NCBI GenBank assembly: GCA_037074615.1
Contig: CM073558.1
Location: 4,517,501-4,581,500, forward strand
Source: Leucaena leucocephala
Lineage: Eukaryota > Streptophyta > Magnoliopsida > Fabales > Fabaceae
DNA: 64,000 nt
Reading direction: 5' to 3'
In this document: positions 1 through 11,087 of the stretch, in pieces
How the letters are laid out: each line of letters begins with the position of its first letter
Position numbering within the stretch: the stretch's first letter is position 1
The notes under the pieces: model-generated
What the model was told of the DNA's origin: nothing
What the model saw: only the letters and a program-made list of their open reading frames with translations
Database searches by the model: none
Made by a program: the position numbers and the translations under genes

Positions 1-229
1 TATTATTTTAAAAGTATTTATGGCCCAAACTATATTTTAGATAAAAAATTAAATAAACAATTATTGTATATATAAAATATTTTATGAAGTAAATTATAAT
101 TTCAGATAATTTGTTTAGAATAGCTTTTAAGTGACAAAAGTGTTTTAGGCTGTATAATGATCACTTTATTTATTTTTTTCCTATCATTTTATCCTATATT
201 ATATATAATAATTTAACTATAAAAAATTA

Positions 230-372
230 TTATGATAATAACTATTCAAATATTTATTTTATCAGAATCACTTTTCTTCTAAAAGTTCTTTTTTAGAAGT
301 TATTCTCTATAATAATTTTTAAATTATTTTTTTTATAATTTTTTTTAAAAATTAAATCAAACGAGCCTATAG
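230..372 (+). repeat. Possible partial copy of the polypyrimidine-core repeat family
   Basis: This stretch resembles the last third of the full copy at 39712-40275: 'aactattcaaatattta', then alternating T-rich and 'aaaag' tracts, then an 'aaacg-gcc'-like end (aaacgagcctat here, aaacggccctat there). The pyrimidine-rich core is missing, so it is a fragment or a chance AT-rich resemblance. Confidence 0.3.
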
Positions 373-480
373 ATATATAAAATAGGGGTTCCACCTATTA
401 GGTGGATATTACCCCACTTGTATATTCATCTTTATATACACTTGTTGTGTAGTCAATTTTTTTTTCTTGTTAAAAAAATT

Positions 481-745
481 TCTAAAAAAATACTAAATTT
501 ACCTGCGATCTAAAGGTAGAGCAAAGTCTTCCTTCTACTGAAATGATACCAATATCAGGTAAGGCGAGTTGTCTATTATCCTCAAACGTAAACCTACGCA
601 TCTAGGAGTTATGATATATCCTCAAGCGCCACGACTTAAATCACAACAAAATAATACTCCCTAAAAATTAAATATATTCTAAATGATCACATGTCTTACG
701 CCTTTACCTTTAGTGTGAATTGGGTTGTATGGGTTTATCAAGATT
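481..745. repeat. Dispersed repeat R, copy 1
   Basis: A stretch of about 260 bp that recurs in the same orientation at 10031-10300 and, more diverged, at 29875-30030. Shared landmarks, in order, are a 'taaatttac-tgc-atttaaa' start, 'agtcttccttct', 'gatac-aatat-aggca-g-gag', 'atatcctcaa-cg-cacga', 'aataatactcc' and 'atcacatgtcttac'. No coding capacity or terminal repeats were recognised. It may be a solo terminal piece or a MITE-like element. Confidence 0.6.
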
Positions 746-790
746 AAAACACATACCAATAATACTTATAATAAACTACCTAATAATGAA

Positions 791-2159
791 AATTTCACAT
801 TTGGCAGGAATATTTTGAACCCACAATTTTATTAAAATATGAATAGAATCGTTACATTTAAACCAACCTTTTTAGGGAATGGAAGGGGTCATCAAACTTG
901 TAATACATGATATTCTTCCTAACTATGGAGGGAGTGTCTGGTAAACATACAATTTTATAGTTGAAAATCACATTTATTAATTGGATTGTGATTCAAAGGA
1001 ATTATTGTGATTTTAAGAAATATATTGAGAAAATTGTTTGATTTCTCTATGCCTCTCTTGCAATTTTGAACTATTCAAATAAAATCTTACTAATACAGAT
1101 TAATCTAAACTTTTAAAAACCATCAAATATAAATCATCAAATTCAATTAAACAGTCTAGAGTAAAGAAGCCACTTTTGTTTGTTTGGTCTAAAATATTTT
1201 ATCATGCTACGCAAAATAAATAATTCCCCCCCCCCCCAAAATCTTGATCAAATTTTATCATTACACAAACAAAATTTGGACAATCACTACTCCAACCTAC
1301 TATTTCCACCCTCCTTTTATCCTAATGCCAAGTGTCTTAAACCCTTAATCATTTTTAAATACTGCCATGGGTTTTTAATCCCAAGAGGTCATTTGTAGAG
1401 AATAATGATTGCCAGGGAACATCCAATATAATTATGAGAGTCATCATTGGAGGACAATGTGATTGTAAATTATGATTAAACAAAAAAAATGTGGAAGTTA
1501 GGCATTAACTAATGACACATCTTCAATTAATTAAATACTAAAATCAATTGTACATTATAATAAAAATATTCCATTATGATATTTTATTTTAGCAATCAAT
1601 GTGTTTTCTATATATAGGGTTCTCTAAATGTGGATGCTTTTGCTTTGGGGATAAGAATGGAAATGATGGGTGGAGTTATAACAAATGAAAGATTGACCAA
1701 AGGATTTGGAGACAATAACACATGCTTTTGTTGCTTGGGATTATCATCACGAAGTTCATTATTTAAAGGTCTCCTTTGACAATTATTAATATAGGCACCT
1801 TAGCAACTATTATTTTCCAAATTTTTACCATTTAAAAAAAAATATCCCAAGTAGAATATAAAAAGAAAATCATTATTTTACCAAAGTTTTGGGGATACTC
1901 ATTTACCATGAGTTTTTTTTTTAAAAAAAATTAGAGAAAATTTATATCTAGTTATTTCAAACTTATAACAAATTACATTGTTTACAAGTTGTAAATAACA
2001 CACAATTTGTTACTCAAATATAATTGAGGTCTATAATATTTGGTTTCTTCAAATAGGGATGGATTAGTTTCCTATGGATCCTTTTGAGGATCATCTCTAA
2101 CATCATAGATGTCTGCTCATTTTGAATTATTTACTTAATAAGTCTCAACATATTCATAT
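791..2159. other. Gene-free AT-rich stretch
   Basis: No gene is supported here. It contains a pure C run of about 12 bases near 1227-1238, which is unusual in such AT-rich DNA, and a roughly 230-bp block (about 930-1160) with MITE-like ends ('gtgtctggtaaac' and 'aaacagtctagag'). Short open frames lack splice sites and codon bias. Confidence 0.5.
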
Positions 2160-2335
2160 GCTTTGAAACAACAACAATAACAATAAGTTTTATTCTATTA
2201 ATTAAAGTCAACTATATAGATCGTACGACTCCATCATCGTATGACGCTATCGTACTTTATCAACAACCAAATTCATTAAAAAAGGCTCTTCAAAAGGATG
2301 ATACATTGGATAGTTTGATAGATTTTTGTCTAGTG
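2160..2335 (-). mobile_element. Old 3'-end fragment of an RTE-like LINE
   Basis: It begins with an interrupted CAA/CAATAA run, followed by sequence matching the 3' end of the better-preserved element at 24819-25736 ('gtcaactatatagatcgtacgac', 'cgctatcgtactttatcaa' against 'ggtcagctacatggatcatacgac', 'gccattgtgctctatcaa'). The sense strand is minus and the CAA run is the complement of the (TTG)n tail. Only the 3' untranslated end and the last few codons are present, and they have decayed. Confidence 0.6.
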
Positions 2336-2623
2336 CAATGTTGAGAAGACATAAATTGGTAGCTATAGTGTTTTAGTATGGAAAAAATAATCCTTGTTCC
2401 TTGGATAAAACATCAAAGATATACATATCTGTTTATTGAATTTCATTTTCTTCTAGTTTCAATGCCAGCTAGTAGCTGCAGTTATTCACAAAGATTCAAG
2501 AGGAGTGATTTATAATAGTCTAGATCTGATTCGTGAGGGTAATAGGGTGCTAAAGAAAAATAAAAGAAAATTAGCTACAGAGCTAGGGACTATATATAAG
2601 AGATATATAGTTGATTGTAATCA

Positions 2624-5243
2624 TCAATATAGATCAGCCAAATCAAAAGTTCTAGAAACAGCTTTAAACCAAGAATCTGCCTTCTTCTTCCTCAGTTCTT
2701 CATCTAAATTGGGGGAAAAAATAGTGGAACTTTTTGGCTTCTCATCTGAAACAAAAATCTCATTTTCTGTCCAAACACCAACAGCTAACCCAGCAGCATA
2801 TGCTGCACCTAGTGCTGTTGTCTCTGTGTCAGCTGGTCTAACCACTGCATTCCCCAACAAGTCTGCCTGTACATCATTAATGCCAAAAAAAAAGAACTTT
2901 CAGGATATTTTCTATTAAGCTCATTTTTACACATATCTGTAATACCTCCATGGCCTCATACAACTGTAAGAATACTATTGCTGGCTACGAAGGACTAATA
3001 AAATGATAGATGCCAAAAAAGTTTATCAGTACATTGTTATCTCACATTCTACGGTATATATCTTGTATACTTGTATTTGTTAGATTCTAAGATATCGGAC
3101 ATGGTATTCAAGAGATAAAATTAAGTTAACAAAGTTGAAAAAGATGTTATGTGAAATCTTTAGAATTTGTAGTTGGTATGAATACACTTGGACAAAAGAC
3201 AGAGATCTGGAGACGTTTATCTAAAATCAGCTAAAAAGAGATAACTTTAGAATATAGATGAAATGGAAACAGTCCAAACCTGAGTCTGCATCATAAGATT
3301 GTTAACAGTTGCCCCACCATCTACTCTGAGCAAAAACTCCTTCATTTTTTCCTCACCCGTATCTTTGTTCATTGAATCTACAACATCTTTCACTTGGAAA
3401 CACATGCTCTCAAGCACAGCTCTAGCAATGTGACCTTTGGTTGTAAATCTTGTAATCCCTATAAAAACCCCGCGAGCATCATCACGCCACCATGGAGCAA
3501 ACAGGCCATTAAAAGCCGGAACGAAATAAAGCCCTCCTGTGGAGTCAACCCTTGATGCTAATTCCTCTACATCACTAGCACTTTTAATTACTCCAAGACT
3601 GTCTCTGAGCCACTGCACTGCGGCTCCAGCAATTGCAATTGATCCTTCCAGAGCATAATTTGTTTGAGCTTGAGGACCAAGCTTGAAGGCTAAGGTGGTA
3701 AGAAGACCATGCTTTGATCTAACTATATTTTGGCCAGTATTTTTGAGTATGAAAGCGCCTGTGCCATAAGTGCATTTAGCCTCACCATTACGGCAAGCTT
3801 GTCCAAGCATTGCAGCATGTTGATCTCCTAGACATCCAGAAATCGGGATACCGGCGATTGGCCATCCGGTAGAGACTTTTCCTATGATTTCAGAGTTACT
3901 AACTATTTTCGGGAGGATTTCTGCTGGAATAGAAAGGGTTTTCAATGTTGGCTCATCCCAGTCAAGAGTTTTGAGATTCATGAGCATTGTCCTTGATGCA
4001 TTTGAGACATCAGTGAGATGCAACCCACCATTCACCCCACCTGTTAAGTTCCATATCAACCAAGTGTCTACAGTTCCAAACAGAGCATCTCCTTTCTTTA
4101 TAGCCTCCTTGACCGCACTCACATTCTCCATTAACCACAAGAGTTTAGTGGCACTGAAGTATGTACTAATGGGCAAACCACAAATCTCCACAAAATGGAT
4201 TCTACCACCAGGCAAATCCTGTTCCAATTTTCTATTCCAAAATAAAAAGACCCAACCATTCTGAGAACGAAAATTAATGGAATGGCACACAAAAAAGAGA
4301 GAGAGAAATCAAGAAGAGGAAAGTTGCATATAGATTCAAAATTTGACCCCATTAAACGTGGACAAAAAGACCGTAAGGCAAGTCAGACTAAATAATAATT
4401 TATACAACGTATACAGACGGTCCACATCATCCACATTTGTATATAATATTCTTGCTATGTGTTTTATAGACGAATCCTAACATTTTAAGCTTTAAAGTAT
4501 CCCCAATGTGATATACTTCCAAAGAAAAAACAACTGTTATTTTTTATTCTTCTTTCTACTGTTTTGTTTTTTGTCTTGTTCCAATTTTTGGAACCACCAG
4601 TATCTATTATGCAAGCCATGTAATGTTCATTATTCTCATATGTGTAATATGTGTGAACAGTATATTAAAGTGGCACAAGTCTGTTATGGAAACACAAATG
4701 AAAATAAGTGCGTTCCTCCTTTATAGTTTGGATGAGAACATTTTACAAACAGCTTCAGTGCAAAAAGGGACAGACAAACACCTGCAAACAGAACTGGAAC
4801 GAACATCCATCCAAACAATGGCGTTGTAGAGAGGAAGGCCAGTTGATTTGCTCCAAACCAGAGTCGTCTCTCTCTGATTGGTCAGACCAATACCTTTCAA
4901 TCCTTTATCCACATTGAATCCATCAGCCGTCGCCTTGTCCAGAGCCTTCGCAATACACACCTTAACACTCTCTAAGATCTCCGTTGGATCATGCTCCACC
5001 CATCTACCACCCCAGATTATTCAGCAGAGTGAGCGATACTGAATGCAAAACAAAGAATGGAACAAAAAAAATCTGAAACAGAAGCAACCATCCTTGGTTA
5101 ATTACTTACCCTGCTTTTGGGTAAAACTGAGTGAACTCAACCTGGTGCGATCCGACAATACGAGCCAAGCTATCGTAGATCATGAACCTTGTGCTGGTAG
5201 TTCCTTGGTCAAGTGAAGCAATGAACACTTCCTTGTCCGCCAT
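2624..5243 (-). CDS. GLPK: Glycerol kinase (NHO1/GLI1 type), 4 exons, intact
   Basis: Phosphorylates glycerol to sn-glycerol 3-phosphate with ATP, normally in the cytosol. In Arabidopsis the orthologue (NHO1/GLI1) is needed for glycerol use and nonhost resistance. Coding exons are 5243-5110, 5003-4782, 4231-3280 and 2866-2624. All junctions are GT-AG, phases close, and they give 516 aa (the Arabidopsis protein is about 522). The protein starts MADKEVFIASLDQGTTSTRF, with the N-terminal phosphate-binding DQGTT of FGGY kinases. The FGGY signature region reads FGTVDTWLIWNLTGG, and the catalytic aspartate lies in CLGDQHAAMLG. The C-terminal half has GATVNNL and ALGAAYAAGLAVG. It ends FDLADLY, close to the Arabidopsis C-terminus. 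No frameshift or missing key residue was seen. It is transcribed away from the hAT remnant upstream. Identification is firm; function is by homology. Confidence 0.96.
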
Positions 5244-5249
5244 TCTTTT

Positions 5250-5985
5250 TATTGCCTTCTTCTTCTTCTAGCTCTAATTGGTTACGTTGATATTCATGTC
5301 ACATTTGGTAGTAGGAAAATTTTGTTATTGAAATTCCAGTTTATGCATTGATTAGCAGATAAAGAAGGTTTGGACGTAGCATACAAAGAAAGATTCTTTT
5401 TGGGTCACACGATGAAATGATATATGTGAAAATGATTTTTATGAAATTATGTTGGATCTGCAATATGGGTAATCAGAAACCTTAGAATTAAATCTCGAAG
5501 AGAGAAAAGTACACGGCGGAGAGAACAAGAAGGAGCTAAATTGAATGGTGTAATGACTCCGCAAAAGGTTGCCGTAAAAGCCGCTTTGGACGATCTTAAT
5601 GCCACGTGGCTTGGTGTCCTTGTGACCGTTACGGTAGTTAGATTTCACTCTACCTCACAAGCTAACGTTTGGTTATGCTTGCTTCTCAGGGCGTTTAGAA
5701 ACGCATGTTTTTATATACTCCCTCCACATCATTAACATAAAATCTAGTTAATTTTTTAAATATATTAATACAATTAATAATTAATTAATTATTACTAAAT
5801 CTAATTTTTAAAGATTAATTCATATTATATACTTATTAATATTCTTAAATTAGTCAACTAACTCTTATATTATCTATAATTAACTTATTTATTTAGTTTT
5901 TTAAATTTATCTAAAAATGTTAATAGCTCTTATAATTAAAATTGAATGTGATATTTTCTTTTTTGAGGTAATTAGTGCATTTTTT
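5250..5985. other. Intergenic; putative glycerol kinase promoter side
   Basis: The upstream region of glycerol kinase lies here. Positions 5440-5735 are less AT-rich and could hold 5' leader or promoter sequence, but I see no clear TATA box or second gene. From 5740 on the DNA is AT-rich with nothing recognisable. Confidence 0.4.
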
Positions 5986-7133
5986 TATAGACACATTGGC
6001 AGAATTGTAGGAGAAGTTAGGGCGGTCACCCCTCCTAGTGACTGTACTTTAATTTTATCCTTAGGCTTCTTTAGAAGTCATGTATTTTTTTTATTATATG
6101 TATTTTTTTTATTAGGACGGTGCTTTAATTTCATGTCTTTTTCTTGTTCTTTCTCTCTCGCCGACCAAAAGTAGAGAAATCCACTGTAGTATCTTAGTTT
6201 TTATTTATAGTATTATAATTAGGACATGATTTTCAAGTAATTTGAGACTTGAAATTTTAAAATTAAAAATTAAGAGATTAAGAAAGATTATAGAATATAA
6301 TCAGAAATTTATTTTAGTAAAATATATAAATAGAGTTTGATTATTTGAACTCAAAGAATTTTGACAAATAGGGATTTATAAAGTATATCAATTCAGGTCA
6401 TTTGAGACGTGACAGGCAATGCGTTACTTATCATTATCACTATAATGCAAAATTTTGATTGGCGTGATTAACCCTGCTGCTGAAATGAGTAATCAATTCA
6501 CTGAAATTTTTACAAAATTCTTAAGGCGCATTGTTTATTTTGATCCAATAAACTCTCTTTTTAAATTAGATCATGGTATGCTTCATCGACTAGCTCATTT
6601 ATTCTAATGATTTTTTCTTGTGTGACCTTTTGCTCTTAGAATGACAAATCCACATATATATTTATAATATGTGATCATGTTCTAGAGTTTTCGTATTGTC
6701 ATGACTTTGCAAGTTTTTTGATGAAGATGGTTGAAATTAACTTTCATTTGACTTTTACATTAGTTTATCACTTTATTGAATTAACATTGATTTTATTGGT
6801 GCCCACATCCACATTTGAAAGAGTTTTCTCGGCAATGAATATCATCAAAAACATTTATGAAATAAGATAGATAATAAATAATTAAATGATATAATAACGT
6901 GCTATATTGAACGTGAGGTTTTTACTAAAATTAATCAAGAAAATATTTTGAATCGTTTTCAAAATATGTAAACTCACAAAATTTAACTTAATCATCATAG
7001 TTATTAATTATATTTAGTTTTTTATACTCAAACTATTATATTTATAATATTATATTTTATTTATTCATTTAATAAAAATATTGTTACAATTTCGCCCCTA
7101 TCCTAAATTTTTTATTGTACCACTGGATAGACA
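5986..7133 (+). mobile_element. Decayed hAT-type DNA transposon with target-site duplication
   Basis: The element runs from 5994 to 7125 (about 1.13 kb). Its left end is CATTGGCAGAAT and its right end, read inward on the other strand, is CAGTGGTACAAT (9 of 12 match), like the CAGTGG-type ends of plant hAT elements. It is flanked by near-identical 8-bp sequences, TATAGACA at 5986-5993 and GATAGACA at 7126-7133. Eight base pairs is the hAT target-site duplication length. Inside, 6485-6975 codes a broken transposase C-terminus. Ends, duplication and coding remnant agree. The exact boundary is inferred. Confidence 0.72.
6485..6975 (+). pseudogene. hAT transposase C-terminal remnant
   Basis: Several frames must be joined to read it. 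It starts with a piece containing IVYFDPINSLFKLD and LHRLAHLF. Then come CHDFASF, KMVEINFHL and LVYHFIELTLILLVPTS, followed by TFERVFSAMNIIKN, and last ITCYIEREVF and ILNRFQNM. This order and wording matches the C-terminal part of plant hAT transposases of the zinc-finger MYM/TTF type, ending in the hAT dimerisation region (typically TVERAFSAM and YIERDIF). Stops (for example after HRLAHLF and after the KNIYEIR stretch) and frameshifts make it non-functional. The N-terminal and catalytic parts are absent. Confidence 0.8.
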
Positions 7134-7464
7134 CATGTATCTCTTATAATTATAGTTAAAATGTTTTTTAGTATTAAATATAAATACATCTTCCTATATA
7201 AATTCAAGCATTAATTTACTTGCTATAAAGGTATAGTCGCTTTGATTAGATCTAACCTATCGAAGGGTCTTTTCTTATTCTTAATGCTTTTCAAAAGAAC
7301 CACAAGGACTAATGTGCCATGCTACAAGAAGACAGATAAAATACTGAACTTAGGCACGTAGGCCGTCAACATATGTAGACAAGAAGATAGATTCACACTC
7401 TTGTAGATAACACAACACTTGACATATATAGCTACATTTATTATTGTAATATGGCTGCAGAGAT

Positions 7465-9186
7465 TCAGACTCTGGCGACATGAAGTGCTCTCATTCCTCG
7501 TTGATAAAAATCCCAATATGCAGCGGGATAATCTTTAACCTTCTTGAACAACTTGGGCTCTTCTTCACTCACCAAACCATCTTCTGGTCCTACCTCTCTG
7601 CTTTCTGCTGGTTGATAGAACATCACAACTGATAACCGTTCCCTCTCTGAGTTCGTCAGTACCCTGTGAACTGGACTCTTGAACATCCCATTACTCATTA
7701 TCTGCACCATCAAAATTCAGCTATAAATTCACACATATATCCAAGGTATTGAGAACCTAGGCAATGAACCAGTTGGGACAATAGTTTAAGGGTCAATAAC
7801 CGTGGTCAACTCAATGTTAGATCCGTCATATAAATAATATAATTTAATTAAAAATATAAAAATATTTATATATTATTTTAAAAAATAGTGATATTTAAAT
7901 AAAACAGATATTAATATATAAATAAATAAAATATTCATGTATAAACCACACAGAAGACCAGTTCATTGATCTGATCGGTTGACTTAAGTTAAGTTTAAAT
8001 ACAACACATATATCATGCTACAGTAAAACTTTTATACTTGCCAATAAAAGTTGCAGTGTTTCAACAAGAAATTAATAGATACCTCCATTTGATCACCAAG
8101 GAGAACTAGGAGGGCGTGAGGGATTGTAGGAACAGTGAACCATTTGTCATCTTGGTGGATTTGGAGGCCTTCAACATTATCTTGCAGGATCATGGTGAAA
8201 GCAGTTGCATCTGAGTGAGGCTTAAGGCCAAGAACAAGATCTGGCCTCTCACACCGAGAATAGTAATTGAACCTTGCTTGTAGTACTGCTTCCTCACCAA
8301 TCTGATTCACAAAGCACTTCTCTTCCAAGTTCAGTGACCTTGCCATTCCTTTGCAAACAACCTCTGTTAACTCCATTATCTTCCTCCCATATTCTTCCAA
8401 AATACCCCTGCATTAAAGATTGAATCTGATGAAGATTTTGTAGTATATGAGATGCTATAAATACACATTCAGCAGTATTAGATGCTTAATAGGATATTTA
8501 AATGAGCTTTTTTTATCTCCAGAGCTAATTTTTGGAGTACATTCTCCATTCCACTTGGATATCCTATCAATTGCTACCAACTAGGTTGTTGGAAGTTTTG
8601 GAAAGAGCTATCCATGGAGGTTTTAACTGGAAAGAGATTGAGTGAAGTGTCCTAGAGTTCAGCCATCAAGACATCAGCATCTCATTGGCGCCCAATTGAT
8701 AGAGATTTGGTAACAGGGGATATTAATCCCTTGAGTGAGATATTTAAATGAGTTATTCTCTCATCTCAATAATTAACTTTTGAATTAAGGTTTTCCATCT
8801 TATTTAAGTATCCATTAAAATCAATATTAGCTTCAGTCTCAAATTAAACACTCCAATATTGATTAATACTTATGTGCATGATTAAAAAGAAAAAATTGAG
8901 GTAATACCTGAAGGATGGTGGGTTTGTGGGCCAGAGTGTGTAGTTCCTTGAATCTTGTGGGTATACATGAAGAAACAAGCGATCAGACCAGTCTAGAGAC
9001 TGGCCTTCTTCCGGAACTGGATCTGCACCATACCCATCAATATCTTTAACCCCTTTACATACTTTGTTCTTTTCCTCCATCGTCTGCTCAAAGAATTCCC
9101 TCCCAACTCCACGAACCTCATCCAAAAACGAAACCGATATCCCGTGATTCACAGCCTGAAATTCCACAAAAAATCAATGGTAAACA

Positions 9187-9225
<39 letters not shown>

Positions 9226-9576
9226 CTATGTAAACCAGAAATATGCTTGCTGCATATAATATGCCTGCTAGAGAACTGGAACAACTCAAATCTTATTGTA
9301 TATAATATAACCATGAAATGGAAATATAGAATGAAGAGCGACCTGAAAGCAACCCCAAGAAGAGAGTGCTAATCGAAGCTTTTGGAGTTCTGCTGGTGAT
9401 GAGAGGAGGCGAAAGTCAATGATTGGTATTGAACACAAAGTTGAGGACATAACTTTTGTAGGATCATCGTCTCTACAAACATAAGGTGGTGGAAGTTCTT
9501 CACGGTTTAGGGCCATTTCTTGGACACGCCTCGCCAGCAAGGTCTCTGCCGGAACGATAGAGTCTGCTTCTGCCAT
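7465..9576 (-). CDS. 2-oxoglutarate/Fe(II)-dependent dioxygenase, DOXC class (SRG1/NCS1-like)
   Basis: Coding exons are 9576-9343, 9155-8908, 8407-8083 and 7701-7465. Phases close and give 347 aa, typical of DOXC oxidases of specialised or hormone metabolism. The N-terminal DIOX_N domain contains SIPIIDFRLLSS and LALSSWGCFQAVNHGIS, and the first intron falls right after the FQ codons. The 2OG-Fe(II) domain has the iron ligands H and D in LKPHSDATAFTMIL and the distal H in SPVHRVLTN. The 2OG-binding RLS lies in ERLSVVMF. All catalytic residues are present. The family oxidises many small molecules, so the substrate cannot be inferred. Database names are likely to be 'protein SRG1-like' or 'S-norcoclaurine synthase 1-like'. 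Introns carry a (TA)n run (9189-9222) and AT-rich filler. Start choice: first ATG, with MAEADS preceding the conserved region. Confidence 0.93.
9189..9222. repeat. (TA)n microsatellite in dioxygenase intron 1
   Basis: A pure AT dinucleotide run of about 17 units just inside the 122-254 nt region flanking exon 2. It is probably length-polymorphic. Confidence 0.9.
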
Positions 9577-10830
9577 ATTTTACCCTTCTCTGTGTCTTTC
9601 ACTGCCTTCTTCTTCTTCTTCAGCCACTAAATATCTGTTTATATGTTATGGTGAAGCTTTTCTTTTAAGTCTGGACTCAACTCAAGTATTAAGCTCAATG
9701 ATTGTCCAAGAGAAATTCATGCGCATAGAAATTAAGGTCAATCGGTGGCTCTCGGTGAAATTTTAACGTGATTTCTAGTATTTTCCACTCAACCATGATA
9801 TGATATATAGGAGAAACTCCAAATTAACAAGAATAAAAACGACATTTTTCTTAGTCTTGTCAATGTCACCAATAATGCCGTGATGATATTTTTATCTCAA
9901 GATTTTAAATACTGAAAAGTGATGGAATCTTTTTAAAAATAACTAATGTCATCCTCCTTAGCCACTGGACTAATTATGGCACCGCTCCAAAGGTTGAGAA
10001 TTTTTCCCCTACCAATAATATTTATTTTTACAAAAATTTTTGAAAAAATATTAGATTCACTTACAATTTAAACGTAGGGAGAAATCTTCCTTCTTTTTAG
10101 GTGATACTAATATTAGGCATGCGAGCCGTTTATTACTTTCGGATATAAATCTAGACACTTAGGATGTAGGATATCTCCTCAAACGACACAATTAGAACCA
10201 TAATAAAGTAGTACTCTTTAACGATCGAATACGCTCTAATTGTTCGCATGTCTCACTTTTTTATCAATTGAACTCATAAATGATGGGCCCCTACCAATAA
10301 TATTTATCTTATGAGATTTGGCATCTAATTTGTGATTTAGTTATTTGCGATGTGTATAGAAAGGGTGTCATGACTAAATAGTAAAACTCTTTCAAAAATA
10401 AATATTTGTCTTGTGATGTATAGTTCGTTTGATTTAGAGTTGGTGCCGATTATACCAAATGGATGTCTGGGAATGTTCTCGAAGGATAAACAAGATATAT
10501 GCTAGGCGGTTATGTTTTTGGCATGTTGTTTTCCTTCAAGCTTTGGCTTGCTTCTATAGATTGCAAAAGAAACGAAGCAAAAACATTCGCTTTTATAAAT
10601 AAAAATAGTTATTATTTTTCATTTTCTAAAATATAAATTTAAAATAAATAAAAATATTATTTGAATAGAATATTACCTTTAAATTTTCTAAATAGGTGTA
10701 GTAATAATTATGTAAACAAAAATAAATATTAGGACTAAAGGGCCCTTCAAGTCTTACTACATACATAAGGAGTTTTTTTTGGGTAACGTATACATAAGGA
10801 TTTATTACAAACATCAACAGGTTCATACCT
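9577..10830. other. Intergenic between dioxygenase and NDUFV2
   Basis: No gene is supported. It contains repeat R copy 2 (10031-10300). The two flanking genes are divergent, so both promoters should lie in this interval. Confidence 0.5.
10031..10300. repeat. Dispersed repeat R, copy 2
   Basis: Same family and orientation as 481-745. Landmarks are 'cacttacaatttaaacgta', 'aatcttccttct', 'gatactaatattaggca', 'atatctcctcaaacgacac', 'gtagtactc' and 'gttcgcatgtctcac'. Divergence from copy 1 looks moderate. No coding sequence was found. Confidence 0.65.
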
Positions 10831-10832
10831 AA

Positions 10833-10933
10833 GGCCCAGTTTTACAAACAGAGAGCCCAGTTTATTCATCGAAGTCCACAATTGAAGGCTCATTATGATT
10901 TATGCAAAAAACAAAGTTCAAAATGAAAGCCCA
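10833..10933 (+). promoter_or_regulatory. Three site II (TGGGCY) elements upstream of NDUFV2
   Basis: On the minus strand TGGGCC (10833-10838) and two TGGGCT motifs (10854-10859 and 10928-10933) lie 155-255 bp before the NDUFV2 start codon. Site II motifs of this form are known in promoters of Arabidopsis genes for mitochondrial respiratory subunits, where TCP factors bind them. Clustering in front of a complex I gene fits that. The regulatory role is inferred. Confidence 0.6.
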
Positions 10934-11087
10934 TTTTTTTATATCCTTTGATGAGATCTAACGGTCCTTATTCTGCCACCTCTCCTATACCTCTTTCACT
11001 TACTGTGTCGCATAATCCTGGTCGAGTATCTACGCCCCTAACTCCGATCTCTTTCTTCCTCAGACCAGTTCCTACCAGTCTTCCAAA

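Noticed and set aside
2505..2918. 137-aa open frame on the plus strand
   Set aside because: It is antisense to glycerol kinase exon 4 and its translation has no family features.
3884..4264. 126-aa open frame on the plus strand
   Set aside because: Antisense shadow of the large glycerol kinase exon.
7755..7990. Inverted-repeat element in dioxygenase intron 3
   Set aside because: Words such as 'gaaccagttg' and 'gatcggttgac' hint at a MITE, but I could not define matching ends.
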